From contig NC_052144.2 of NCBI RefSeq assembly GCF_016086655.4, forward strand, positions 27,683,896-27,747,895: DNA of 64,000 bases, written 5' to 3'. The stretch comes from Lepeophtheirus salmonis (Eukaryota > Arthropoda > Copepoda > Siphonostomatoida > Caligidae). The notes beneath the pieces were generated by a model, which searched no databases, was not told the DNA's origin, and saw nothing but the letters and a program-made list of their open reading frames with translations. The translations under genes were made by a program, and so were the position numbers. Below are positions 1 to 10,107 of this stretch, piece after piece (the stretch's first letter is position 1; the number at the start of each line of letters is the position of its first letter).

Positions 1-404
1 CGGTGTTGGGAATTATTCTGACTCCCCGTATAGTGCAGCATATTCCCCACATATCGCATTTTTTTTATTGAGATAATTAATATTAAAAACCACAGATTGA
101 TGTAAAAAATAATTTTTGAGGTTGTTGATGTTTTTGTTCATACTCAATCGATATATTCAAATAATTGAATTGTATATTTTTGGAAAGGGGAAGGGAAGTG
201 TTTTTCAATATTTGCTATTATGTGATATTAAATAAATTTTATATGATCGTGATAAAATATTTGATCAATTATGAAGAGGAATTGTCTCTAACTATAAATT
301 ATTTATTAACTTCAACTATCAAGAGTTATCATTTGCATTATGATAGTAGTCTTGGAGCCTACCACGGAAGATTTCACCCCATAAGGTTTGACCTCCTGAA
401 AGTA
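1..404. other. AT-rich DNA, no gene seen
   Basis: I see no recognisable gene or splice-bounded exon. A 104-codon open frame that crosses into the next element has no family resemblance and is probably a chance frame. The last 40 bases may belong to the outer edge of the inverted repeat of the following element. Confidence 0.5.
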
Positions 405-769
405 CTTATGTCACTTAGAACATTGATTTTTTTTGTCAGCCTGAACCCTCCTGCTGGTTCAGGCCTCCAGACCCCTTGAAAATAGCCTTTGGACGGTTTT
501 TTAACCATAAGGTACAGGGACTAAACTTGTACCAATGTATCGTACTATGTCAGGAAAAATTAAGATTTACAATGATTTTTATGACATAAAGGAATTTCTG
601 TCCGGAAAAATTATGTCAGACCCCTCAAAAAGTATCCCCCACAATTAAAACAATGTGTTGATTCTGCTTTATCAGTACATTATAGCAATCCCAATCTTAA
701 TATGTTTTCAGTTACACATTGTATTATAAACTTTATAAATCCTTATTTAAATGAAAATTACAAAAAATA

Positions 770-1640
770 TTGCTATGGGTTGTGTGGATTCATGTTTTAA
801 GTATCCACATCAACCAATTGCAACGTCAATTAGTCATGTTGATTGAACAATACAAAAAATCCCAACTAGTGAAATATATCGACTCTCAAATTTCAACAAC
901 CCCTCCAGCATCAATTAATGCAGCCATCATCAATTCTTCGTTCTTCCTACATCTTCAGATGAACTCTGCTATTCCGTCCAGATTCAGTGAAGTCTCTTAC
1001 TTTATTTTCAATACGATACTTTCATCAGATGGGGACATTATTCGCTTTGTTTCTGACAAATGGATGTCTCCATCAATCAAGGACTGCAATACAGATGCAA
1101 GATATTAATTTTCTGTTGCATACTATATTATTGGACCATCACAGAAACGCCCAAGTAACTGGATTCAATCCCTCAGAAATAACAGTTTTAAAGAGTTATT
1201 GATCAAGTTCCTTGTCCACAGTTTGGCTTGTATGTTGCAACAAAAACACTCCCTACTAGTTCAAGAGATATATACTACAAAGTTGGCAATGGAAGAATCG
1301 TTAGAAGGGAAGAAGCTAAGCTGTGCTGCGATCATTAAGAAACTGATAGTCGTATGTTTTACCATCTTGAAACATACCGTCTCCAAAACACGTTGTTATC
1401 CGATCATCCGACACTGATTGTCTTGTAATTGGCCTACACTTCTGTTCCTCTTACGATCCTTCATTGAAGATATGGATATGGACAGGAGTATGGATGGAAG
1501 AATGTAAATGCTTGCTACTAGTTGTTGTGGATTGAAGGCAATTCTCCCCCAAAATCATTAGATGTTATTTGTACAGAGGCGGATCTCTTTCAGAAAGATA
1601 GTGAAAAAGGTGAGTTACGAATTGCGTATTTGCCTAACAA
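770..1640 (+). pseudogene. Broken TE-type protein with SIKD and DTDCLV motifs
   Basis: Consecutive stretches in shifting frames look like parts of one protein. The first (770-1108) ends in FVSDKWMSPSIKDCNTDAR. The second, after a frame change at about 1110-1200, contains PSQKRPSNWIQSLRN and leads into FKELLIKFLVHSLA. The third contains DSRMFYHLE (about 1345-1370). The fourth contains VVIRSSDTDCLVIGLH (about 1390-1440). I remember the order SIKD, then acidic DSRMF, then VIRxxDTDxL from long uncharacterised proteins that are multicopy in invertebrate and fish genomes, but I cannot name the family. It sits centrally between the long inverted repeats of the surrounding element and on its plus strand, so it is plausibly that element's own protein. 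At least three frame changes and several stops make it non-functional. Confidence 0.5.
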
Positions 1641-2349
1641 AATTTTGAGGGTACAAAACTTTTCAAGAAAAAACTGACAGTGGTAGAAACTGAAAAAGTG
1701 TGCAAAAATGGCTAAAATAAACAAAACTGTTCATTTATTGGATAAAAGGGTGAATTCAGTTTAAAAGGTGAAAATTTTCATGCCTGAATTTTTGTGCTAC
1801 TAAATTCCAATGACTAATGACACATAAATCAACATTACATTTTATCTCAATTTTGAAACTGCTAAATAGATAACATTTATTAGAAAATATCTTAAATTAA
1901 TTCAATTTTTTATCTGTTCTTTCTTTAAGTGCATGTTGATGAAGAGGGCAATACTAGTGAGAAAGGTGAAGACAGTGTGTTCACTAAACCTCGCAAATGT
2001 CTTTATAATTTTTATTTCAATATATATATATAAAAATACAATGTGTAACTGAAAATATGGTGAGATTAGGATTGTTATAATATCCTGATACAGCATTATC
2101 GACATATTTTTTTAATTTAAAGGAGAGAGGGGGGGGATAGAAAGTAGTTTTTGAGAGGGTCTTACATAATTTTCCATAAAGCAAATTTCTTTTGAGTCTT
2201 GTTTTGTATGATACCCTGAGATAGTACTATAAATTGATGCAAGTTTTGTCAATGGCCTGACATTTTCGACGGAAATTTTATTGCCAGTCTTGGTATTTTA
2301 TGATGTTCTGATATAGTAATATTCTTTGCTGCATGTTTTGTTTATGTAC

Positions 2350-2423
2350 GTTATAGGTAGAATAATGTAAATTTTACGGTTTTTGGGTTATAGGTAGAAT
2401 AATGTAAATTTTACGGTTTTTGG
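2350..2423. repeat. 37-bp tandem duplication
   Basis: A 37-base unit beginning GTTATAGGTAGAATAATG and ending in TTTTTGG occurs twice, perfectly, head to tail (2350-2386 and 2387-2423). It lies inside the right inverted-repeat arm of the element at 405-2645, so the duplication post-dates that element. The lack of any difference between the units suggests a recent event. Confidence 0.95.
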
Positions 2424-2645
2424 GTGTACCTTGTCAGAGTCTGACCTCAAGATTCCGACCGAATTTTTTTGTCAGTCTTAGTTTTTATGATATCCTGACA
2501 TACTACTATACATTGGTGCAAGTTTTGCCCATGTACCTTATAGTTTAAAAAAACGTCATTATTTTCAAGGAGGGGGGTCATTTGAAGACCCAGCAGAGGG
2601 TTCAGGCTGGCAAAAAAAGATTTAATGCTCTTATAGTTTGACATA

Positions 2646-2914
2646 TTAATAAGCAAAACAGTCTATAGGTTCGACTTCCTTGGAATAAGTGTCTCATTTT
2701 TTTTTTTTTTTCAAGAATACAAAATCTTCTATGATTTAAGAACTAATAATTTACTATTCCACTGTTACTAAATTCAATTAATCATTAATTTGATTCTTTC
2801 AAATTTAACTTATGTTGTTTAATTTATAGTTTTATTCATCAATTACCTTAATATCAAAATATAAAATTAATATATGAATTAGTTTTAATTCTTAATTTAA
2901 ACGTTGGAAGTATT
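2646..2914. other. AT-rich DNA, nothing recognised
   Basis: This spacer between the long-inverted-repeat element and the mariner fragment contains a T run at about 2698-2714. I see no coding signal. Confidence 0.4.
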
Positions 2915-3160
2915 TTGCTTGTTTGGCAAGTTTTTGCTATTGAAAAATATGGGTTGAAGAATTTGCGCCCAATTTTGTGTAAAAATGAAATTAAGTGCTC
3001 CAAAAGACTTGAAATGTTGTCAATGGCATACGGGGAAACTATTCTGGGTAAAAAAATGCAAACAAGGTGTACAAACTCTTCCAAGATGGCCGGAAAGATG
3101 TCAATAACGTGCTTCGCTCTGGACGCCAATGTACGTCAATAACAGATTAAAACTTTATAA
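2915..3160 (+). pseudogene. Mariner transposase N-terminal fragment
   Basis: The frame from 2915 reads through KNEIKCSKRLEMLSMAYGET, which matches the first helix-turn-helix block of mariner transposases (a cysteine-containing start, then a LxxAYGE-type segment). After a one-frame shift near 3050 the text continues ANKVYKLFQDGRKDV, then LRSGRQCTSITD. This corresponds to the family's W/Y-K-x-F-x-x-G-x-x-x-V block and the RSGRPSTS linker. The protein then stops, and no catalytic DD34D domain follows. It is a 5' fragment of a dead mariner with one frameshift. No terminal inverted repeat was found near it. The two foldback mariners at 16747 and 41513 keep the other, C-terminal end, but I cannot say whether they are the same subfamily. 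Confidence 0.75.
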
Positions 3161-3299
3161 TATATAATATAGGAACGAATATAGTCCATAGATCTACTAT
3201 AGAGTCGTCTTGTGTTATACCTATTGTCAATCAAACACCTCGTATATTTATATCAAAATATTAAAATTATACAAAGTATTTGATACTGTATTATAATCT

Positions 3300-3660
3300 A
3301 AGATGGTTGGTCAATAAGAGCTTGAGGAGAAGGTGGGAGCAAGATATATGAAATTACTGAATTAAGACCATTGTTATTATCAGCTGCCTGTTTTATTATT
3401 TTGGAGAGAGAAAATGAATTACAGCTATAAAGAGGAGACCCTTCTGCACTTTGCAATTTACGAGGTGCAATTTCTATTTATTTCATTATACATTTTTAAA
3501 CCAATTTATAACAAAGATGGGCAATAATTCTTCTTTAGAGGGAGATGTCAACACCACCACGACTTATTAAAGAATGAAGAAAAAAGAAGAAAGAGCACAC
3601 ACGTAGTAGCCGTTTATCCTTTTCTAATTGCTATACATAGTTTTTTCTACACACACATTC
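3300..3660. repeat. Repeat family C, copy 1
   Basis: It shares ordered blocks with 34585-34925 and 20745-20995: TGAATTAAGAC, then TATTATCAGCTGC, then a GAGAAAATGAATTAC block. Copies 1 and 3 also share ACAAAGAT followed by ATAATTCTTCTTT and AGAGGGAGATGT. The three copies are in the same orientation. There is no coding capacity and I could not define termini. Confidence 0.7.
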
Positions 3661-3987
3661 CCTCTTTATTCATAATATTAAAATCTTATAGAGTATTTTA
3701 ATCGATACTGTATTATAATATTGCTTCGTAATCTACATATATAATAAAAGTTAATATCTGAGTGTGTGTGTCCGAGAATCACGGCCACATGGATTTTGCT
3801 CAAATTTTTCATGTAGGTTTTTAATGCTCAAAATATGGTTGTGATAACAATTTGTTTGGCCTTTAAGGCCATGGTAGCCTTATAATAGCATTTTTCTAAA
3901 AACAATTTTTTCGCCTAACAAACAAAACATCATATAAAACAAAAAAAAATATCCGAAAATTCTAAGAATTATTCTCGCTGCATGTTG
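3661..3987. other. AT-rich DNA with family-B-like edge
   Basis: Around 3685-3725 a block (TATTTTAATCGATACTGT, then ATAATATTGCTT) is also present at 47590-47625 and, weaker, at 59455-59490. A block at 3740-3800 (ATATAATAAAAGTTAA followed by GTGTGTGTCCGAGAATC) has the look of an interspersed-repeat end. I see no gene. Confidence 0.4.
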
Positions 3988-4174
3988 GTATGTATCTTGG
4001 CTCCCTTTTTTTAAAGGAGATTATAAGGTTTAGAAAAGAAAAAAAAACAAGAGAGAACAAGAAAAATGATTTTGGACAATAATATGAAAATTGAGCGAAC
4101 AACAGTCCAACATGAATATTTTATATTCTCTAAGCCTTATAATATCCTTTAAAAAAAGAAGCAAAGATATATCC
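3988..4174. mobile_element. 187-bp palindromic MITE
   Basis: The left side (TATGTATCTTGGCTCCC, T run, AAAGGAGATTATAAGG) is the inverted, slightly diverged copy of the right side, whose reverse complement is ATATATCTTTGCTTC, T run, AAAGGATATTATAAGG. The arms are about 55 bases around an 80-base centre. There is no coding capacity, and the ends are set only by where the similarity fades. Confidence 0.65.
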
Positions 4175-4378
4175 TATACGGTCAAAAAATCATTTTTGTA
4201 GCCAATTAAATTAGGACAAAAATTGATCACGTGTTCATTATTTCACCATTTGGTTTTGTGCGTAATATGTATTTGGTAAACAATAAAAAAAGGCCGTTCA
4301 AAGATATTTTCTGTTAATCTTCTATCCCCTTTCCCATTCAAACACTCTAAAACGAACGGAAGGCATGAATAGCGTTAA

Positions 4379-4434
4379 TTTTCCGTTCAATATTCAAGCC
4401 CTGGTATTTTCCGTTCAATATTCAAGCCCTGGTA
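4379..4434. repeat. 28-bp tandem duplication
   Basis: A 28-base unit beginning TTTTCCGTTCAATATTCAAG and ending in CCCTGGTA is repeated perfectly head to tail (4379-4406, 4407-4434). It directly abuts a family D repeat copy. Confidence 0.95.
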
Positions 4435-4436
4435 TA

Positions 4437-4680
4437 CACATGAGTGGAATTAGGAGGAGGGAGGACGTGTGTGCTCATAAAAGACGGAGACTAACCTCGA
4501 GGATTTGTTACAGAGTTATGATTGTAAGTCCTTGTTGGACTCAGATTAGAATTTAGGATGGACATCAAAGTAACTCTTGCCAATATCCTTGTTAATTTCC
4601 TTCTTCCCCACCCCCTCTCTCGCCACAGCTAATAGACGTTATCCTTTGAAACATCCAGCTGTTCTCCTTAATTTTTTTGT
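4437..4680 (-). repeat. Repeat family D, inverted copy
   Basis: The reverse complement carries the ordered blocks GGAAATTAACAAGGA, then CTGAGTCCAACAAGGACTTA, then AACAAATCCTC, then TATGAGCACACACG. The same blocks occur at 37240-37610 and 43680-44035. Open frames crossing this region share the peptide block RIC..V-IVSPC-TQ-RI with the copy at 37103-37411, which reflects repeat homology and not a gene. Confidence 0.75.
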
Positions 4681-7600
4681 TAGGGTTACGAAAGGAGTCT
4701 ACAGGACTATATATATATATCCATATAAACTCCTTTATTTGGGCGGGAGCTACATCCCCCCTAGCCCACTCCCTCCGGACACATTTAGTTATTATTAGTG
4801 ATCTGTTAAGAGCTAAAATCGTGAATTGGTACACTAGTTATATATGAAGTAAATAAATAAACTCGGCTCGTTGGCATAAAAAGCAGATTATTACTCGGAA
4901 CTCGTCAAAACTTGGGATTTTTTTTTCCTTTTTTAGCCGATTATAACATGTAAATCTTCCGAGTCTTATTTCCTTCATTTGCAAAATTTAGAATTTTTGC
5001 CTTCCCACAGGTAAGAATGTCTTTTTGACATTGACTTTTTTTGGAATGTGTATTCATAATCCCAGATCGTTTTAAAAATAATCTTTGTTTGATTTTTTGA
5101 GAGTAGCAGAAGTACTTGACATTGCTTGGAATTACTTAGCCGTCTAAAAACTTTTATTTTTCTATATATTATAATTCATATTAATAAGCATAGGTGACAA
5201 TAAAAATATATTTGTTACTAGTTATAACCAGATTATATTAAGATATTCAGTTATTGACTATATAAACTGTTGAATTACGCTCATTACCACGATTCAATTA
5301 AGTTAAGCTAAATTTTAGATTAATCTGTGGAACATAAATTACGAAAACAATTTTGTGTGGTCATCTGTACCTCATATTAAATGTATTGTAGTCCCTTTGG
5401 TAGACTTGTATTGTTTTGAACATAAGAACCTTTTATGCGTACATATATAATATATTCAATTACAAATACAGAGACAGACCTCTAGAGAAATACATAGATT
5501 TTTAAATGACAAGTTTCAATAATTCATTAAAAAATATTCTTTTTTTGAATGACGAGTTTTTTAGGGAGGAAAAAGTGTTAGAGTGAGTATCGAGCGTTCA
5601 GGCAAGTAACCAGTATTCAAACAAATAATGAGTAAAACTCGAAAATAGTCATGGAGTAAAATTCAGCTCACGGTGCATCACTAGTTATCATATTGATTTT
5701 CCGTTTCTTCTTTTTAACATGCCCAAAACACAATCGAGTATCATTACTAGTTATATTACGTTATAATATCGAATATTCCGACACACTTTAACGATTCCAT
5801 CAATTTGTTTATCAAAATAAAGACTTTTTTTGATCACACGACTCTCTGCTTTGATCCAACTTCTCCTCAACTTCAAAGGCTGAGGGATTTAAATTTAATA
5901 TTCGATCAAAATATATAATTAATAATCTATGGATTTTGAAGAGTCACCCTACTCCTCATGTTTTATAAAATATAAATAAAAAATCCGTGAAAAAATAAGT
6001 TATCATTGACTGACTATAAATAAGTAATTAAATAATGGAGTTACTGCGAGATGTGTGGGAGTTGAGAGACTTGAGAAATCTCTATTTCCCCCTTCCTTTC
6101 AATCACACCCTCCTTTTATGTGTGAGAGAGAGTGTATTCTTCTTCTTCAGTATTTGTGCGTGTAACAACGAAAGAAAGAAAGAAAATTAACTTTGTAGCA
6201 GCGTGTGTGCAACATGGGCCCGGAATTCATTTTATATTATTAAAAAAAAGGTAAGGAGCGCTCACGCTTGTTTGTCAGAGAAATAGAAAAGCGGTAAAAA
6301 TGGTATGTTCTTCATCTACTAATACTACTACAAAAACAACGACAACAACTCCTTTATGTATTAAACGTAAATGTTAAAAAAGTGAAAAAACAGTTCAGTG
6401 ACTGAGTGCTTGTCAGCCTTTGCGGACACTATTTCCATTTTTATACTTAATACAATATATTCTCTTTTTTTTTTAAATTTTGTTTCTAAAAAAACAGTTC
6501 TTCATTTTCCAATTCCGCGAGTTTTAATTCACTTTATTTATAAATTTCCAAGCCTTGTTTTGATATAAAAACAAATTCACCAATGACTTCACTCTAGGGA
6601 TGAATAAACATTTGGTCTGCTGTTGTTGTTGACATTGGTACATCATGAGGATTATTTTTATACGAAATCTTTGTTGTTGCTGTTTAAGGTGGGTTACACG
6701 AATTTTTACATAGTATTATTTCTTTACTTTTGACAACATTTGAATATTTGAGTACTTCTCTTTTTCCCTTTACTGTGTGTGTATGCAAACGAGTAATTTC
6801 TTCCCCGCCTCCTCTCTATAATTATAATACTTCTCTTTCCCTCTGAGGAGCAGAGAAGCTACATAGAGGGCCGGTCCTGGATAACTCCTTTGTTCGCAAA
6901 TTTTTCGTAAAATATTTACGATACTTTCAAGTTATATTAAACATGTACTGCGTAGATCGTTTGAAATATAAGTATACATTTATATTCTCATCCTGATCTT
7001 TAAATAAATGCATGGACTATGTGACTCGGAGCCAGCTAGAATGCTTTTTCTCAACACTGAATGTGGATGTCATTTATTTTCTAATACGAATACATTTCGT
7101 ACATTTCCGTCTACAAATTATTCATATGAACTCTTTTGGGTCTGCCTATAATTAATTACCCATAATTAATCCCCACAATTAAAGAATGAGTAAATTCGCC
7201 GATTCCATTTGAAAATTCGGGGTCGATATAAGTCTCTTTCATCAAATAAAGATGATACGCTATTGCTAAAATTCTTGAGTCCATTCCACAAATTTGAATA
7301 TTAAGCCCATAACAGACTCAAATATGTCCATGAAAAATTGGGCTGTACGTGTATGTTGACGTTCCACATATGTAAATTGAGAACTACGGAAGTCCAATGA
7401 TATACATACACCAATGTAATTAATCATGTATTTCATATATATCATTGATTCGGCTCAATTAATTCTTCAAGATAATTTAATTTTCCTTTGTTCTCTCTGA
7501 TCAAAGGAAAATATTAAGTTGTTTTGGAGTTAAGTGTAATACTAGAGACCTTTGAAATGTTAATTAAACAAATAATATTTCAAATTTATCATATTTCATA

Positions 7601-7734
7601 CACGGATATATTTTATAATATTTGCAATAGTTGTGTTTAAAATATCTTTTGAATAAATATATTACCTAAAAAAGTCATTTGAAATAAATTAAAGAGCCCC
7701 CAATTCTCCATATAGTTTAACATTCCTAAATTTG
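4681..7734. other. About 3 kb without a recognised gene
   Basis: AT-rich DNA with no open frame that I can assign. A block at about 6030-6300 is richer in purine and pyrimidine runs and is described separately as a possible transcription start and 5' exon. Nothing else stands out apart from scattered T and A runs. Confidence 0.4.
6030..6251 (+). promoter_or_regulatory. Possible promoter and 5' exon with splice donor
   Basis: The block contains a pyrimidine-rich stretch (CTCTATTTCCCCCTTCC), a GAGAGAGAGTG run, an initiator-like TTCTTCTTCAGTATTTG near 6137-6153, and ends in AAAAAAAGGTAAGG. That last string is a good match to a splice donor, cutting at 6250/6251. A short frame opens at ATGGGCCCG (about 6214) and stops within ten codons, which would fit an untranslated leader. 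The next acceptor linked to a known gene is at 49132, 43 kb away, so joining the two is speculation. It could equally be low-complexity intergenic DNA. Confidence 0.2.
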
Positions 7735-7911
7735 GCTACTCAATAGCCGGACTATGGTCTGAATACGAACTTCTGAATATTGTTGTTGGAGCCGAGAATT
7801 TTATATTTATTTCATTTTTATAAAAAGTTATGATATTGATTGGAACTTGCCTAAGTGGACTGTGATTCATATTAGAGGAGTAGACCTGACACAGGGGATA
7901 AAACAAAGAAT
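7735..7911. repeat. Repeat family G, uninterrupted copy
   Basis: Blocks TATGGTCTGAATACGAAC, TCTGAATATTG, TGGAACTTGCC and GAGTAGACCTGACACAGGGG recur in the same order at 8445-8804 and, past the hAT insertion, at 9402-9416. This copy therefore works as a paralogous empty site for that hAT. Confidence 0.75.
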
Positions 7912-8444
7912 CTAATACACTAAACACAAAGGTCAAGGAATCTCACTTAGTCTGGTTGTTTTAGTTGGACCCCAGACCTTTAAATTTTCATACTTAATTA
8001 TTCTAATATAAATTTCCGACATACAACATGTAACTATTTTAACTTCAGATGATCAATTATCCTCTTTACCCGGACACATTCTCTTATCTAAATCTTGCAT
8101 AAAGTCTTTTTATGTGTAGTTTATGTTAGTTTAAGTGTCAACGTTAACAAAAAAAGGTAAAATTGAATTATTAAAGTTACCAAAATCTAATTTTTATTTG
8201 GCACTTATGCATAATTGGGCAACGCTGTCTCTAAAATCTTATTTGCACAATATGTTAGGCTGGGGATAAAGATAAATATATATATGTCACTGTTGGACTC
8301 CGTTTGGTATGGATTGCATAGTCCAAATTTTGCGATCGTACGATTGACTCAAAAATAACTTTGTTTCTCTTTGTTCACAATCAACAAAGGAATCAATTTT
8401 TGTTGGAGTTGAGTGAACAGAAAATAATATAGGGCAAGGATATT

Positions 8445-8804
8445 CAAATTAGGGCCCATGGTCTAAATACAGACCCTTCTGAATGTGGTAGTTAGGCCCA
8501 GACTGTATTACCGATTTCTCGTAATAGAAACCTACAACACTGGAACTTATCCAACTTAGGACGGCCAAACTGATCCTTTTGCTGGACATCTCTTATTTTT
8601 CCATCCTGTCCGGGAACGTTTTTTAATAATCTATCCGATTTTATTAAGGTCTAAAATATTTTTTTCCTAATAAATCAAAAATTATCAAGTTCCCCTCCTA
8701 AAATCCACACTGATTTGGTAAGTGTTGTATTTTTTTTAAATCTGAATAAAGTCCTCCTATTTTAACTTAATAGTAAATAGTTGAGTAGTCCTGACATTAT
8801 AGGG
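8445..8804. repeat. Repeat family G, copy split by a hAT
   Basis: It shares ATGGTCTAAATACAGAC, CTTCTGAATGTGG, TGGAACTTATCC and GAGTAGTCCTGACATTATAG with the copy at 7735. The homology resumes after 9401 (GGGAATGAAACAAAGAG), so the hAT at 8805-9393 landed inside it. The centre (about 8590-8760) is longer than in the other copy. Confidence 0.7.
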
Positions 8805-9393
8805 CAGCGGTTTTCAAACTTTTTGAATTTGACCCTTAAAATATGTGACTAGACAATGTGCGACCCCTACACCTTTCATTAAGAGATGAATATAAAATTT
8901 GAATTGCATTTTGTACAAATAGATGACTTAAATGCCCCATCAGTCCTATAAAGTTAAACCCAGATGCAAATAATATAAGTTATTTGACTGTATTGATCCA
9001 TAATAAAGATTTTAATATACCTATGTTGACAGATATTGAAAAAAAAATGAAGAAATACAACGACGAAATAACCAAATATATTGTAAATATAAAATCAGCG
9101 ATTTATGTACTTTTTGGAATAATTTCTATACTATCAATTCTCTTTTTTTTTGTGGTAAATAAAGTCAAAATTGAGACTCGCACATATAACATTTCAGGAT
9201 GTGGATGTGCAAATAGGTTTAAAAACGAAGAAAGGTCTTAATGTGACGAATATGCATTGAGCAAAGCTGGTCTATTCTAGGTTTAATATTGACACAGCAA
9301 CTCAAAGATCATCCTCCACCTTAAGCTGCGATCTCTATTTATCTTTCGTGACCTCTCCGTTCTGTTCGACGACCCCCACTTTGGGAACCACTG
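8805..9393. mobile_element. hAT non-autonomous element, 589 bp, perfect TSD
   Basis: The left end is CAGCGGTTTTCAAACT and the reverse complement of the right end is CAGTGGTTCCCAAAGTGG. These are classic hAT termini of the CAGNGGTTCTCAAA type. The 8 bases before the element (8797-8804) and after it (9394-9401) are identical, TTATAGGG, which is the 8-bp target duplication expected of hAT transposition. There is no transposase. The interior holds one 85-codon frame, described separately. The insertion splits a copy of repeat family G. Confidence 0.93.
8984..9241 (+). CDS. Small ORF inside the hAT element, one membrane segment
   Basis: This 85-codon frame lies wholly within the hAT MITE. Residues 17-36 are lysine and glutamate rich and could form a short helix (IEKKMKKYNDEITKY). 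Residues about 38-60 (SAIYVLFGIISILSILFFF) form a convincing hydrophobic membrane-spanning stretch, followed by a basic and cysteine-containing tail (GCGCANRFKNEE). I do not recognise a family, and it is not part of a hAT transposase that I know. It may be a chance frame or a captured sequence. No promoter or splice signal is evident. Translation is doubtful. Confidence 0.2.
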   Translation: MTVLIHNKDFNIPMLTDIEKKMKKYNDEITKYIVNIKSAIYVLFGIISILSILFFFVVNKVKIETRTYNISGCGCANRFKNEERS

Positions 9394-9442
9394 TTATAGG
9401 GAATGAAACAAAGAGTAGTATAAAACAAAGATGCTGAAAAAC

Positions 9443-9592
9443 CTTTTTAATTTCATCCCATACTTAATGAAACACCATTTTTTTATTTCTGTACATTGGT
9501 ATTACTTCTAAAGACACCGCTCATTACCATCCTCGTCTTTCGGAAGAAGAAATGGATTATTCATCAAGTATGAAATGAAATTAAAAATGAAC
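9443..9592. mobile_element. 150-bp palindromic MITE
   Basis: The left arm TTTTTAATTTCATCCCATAC followed by TTAATGAA is an inverted copy of the right arm, whose reverse complement is TTTTTAATTTCATTTCATAC followed by TTGATGAA. Arms of about 30 bases surround a 90-base centre. There is no coding content. Confidence 0.65.
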
Positions 9593-9601
9593 CCATTAAC
9601 G

Positions 9602-9978
9602 CCTATCGTGATCATATGAACACGGCAATTCTCTTTACACTTAAATCAATTATTATGAAAATGTAACGTACTATCATATTTCTATGTTCTTTAAAATGTA
9701 TCTGTGATACATTTTTAAAGTTTTTAATAATATCTAATATAGTTAGTATGGGATTTCTCCACTCAAAGAGCATGCATTGCTCTATATTTTATGTTCAATT
9801 ATTAGCAAATCTTTATCAAATTAGCTTAAATGTATTTGGAATACTTATCTATTATGGTACTTTAATATGTAAAGATATTGTTTCGATGGTTGAAGATTTA
9901 ATATCGAGGATAATAAAAAATCAATTTAAAATATATATAGATCTGCCTAGTGTGATTATATGAGCACAGCCCTTTTCT
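9602..9978. repeat. Direct repeats about 343 bp apart
   Basis: The block CCTATCGTGATCATATGA, then ACACGGCA, at 9603-9632 recurs as CCTAGTGTGATTATATGA, then GCACAGCC, at 9946-9975. The spacer contains a 71-codon frame with no recognisable family. This could be a segmental duplication or the flanks of an old insertion. Confidence 0.6.
9689..9720. repeat. 32-base hairpin
   Basis: CTTTAAAATGTATC is followed by TGT and then GATACATTTTTAAAG. The arms are complementary over 14 bases with a single bulged base. It has no T-run tail and no link to a gene, so I only report the structure. Confidence 0.75.
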
Positions 9979-10107
9979 CATCCTCAGGACGTATATTTTA
10001 GAGGGAAAACATACCGTATTTGTATCCAAATCTTTTTTTATTACATTTTCTTAATTCTACTATATAAAACATTCTAGAAATCATGGAATTGTAAATTTAA
10101 TACATAC

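Larger units (their letters stand above)
405..2645. mobile_element. 2.2-kb DNA transposon with long inverted repeats
   Basis: The two ends are inverted copies of each other. The left arm (about 405-560, weaker to about 640) reads GTCAGCCTGAACCCTC, then CCTTGAAAATA, then ATAAGGTACA and CCAATGTAT. The reverse complement of the right arm (about 2488-2645) carries the same blocks in the same order and spacing. Inside the right arm a sub-terminal block (a CAGTCTTGGT or CAGTCTTAGT core followed by a tgcaagttttg-type tail) is repeated, at about 2200-2260, 2286-2340 and 2473-2530. The interior holds a broken protein-coding region at 770-1640. I could not find a target-site duplication because the outer edges are blurred. 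The superfamily is unknown to me. The inverted repeats are seen directly; calling it a transposon is inference. Confidence 0.72.

Noticed and set aside
1902..2105. Hydrophobic 67-codon minus-strand frame
   Set aside because: It runs through a TA microsatellite inside the long-inverted-repeat element and has no motif. Hydrophobicity is expected from AT-rich DNA.
2660..2685. GGTTCGACTTCC, a B-box-like string that could mark a tRNA
   Set aside because: No A-box at the right distance and no acceptor or anticodon stem could be formed.
3740..3900. Possible Helitron 5' end (ATATAATAAAAGTTAA, GTGTGTGTCCGAGAATC)
   Set aside because: I could not find a matching CTRR end with a hairpin downstream, nor Rep or helicase motifs, so the impression stays unsupported.
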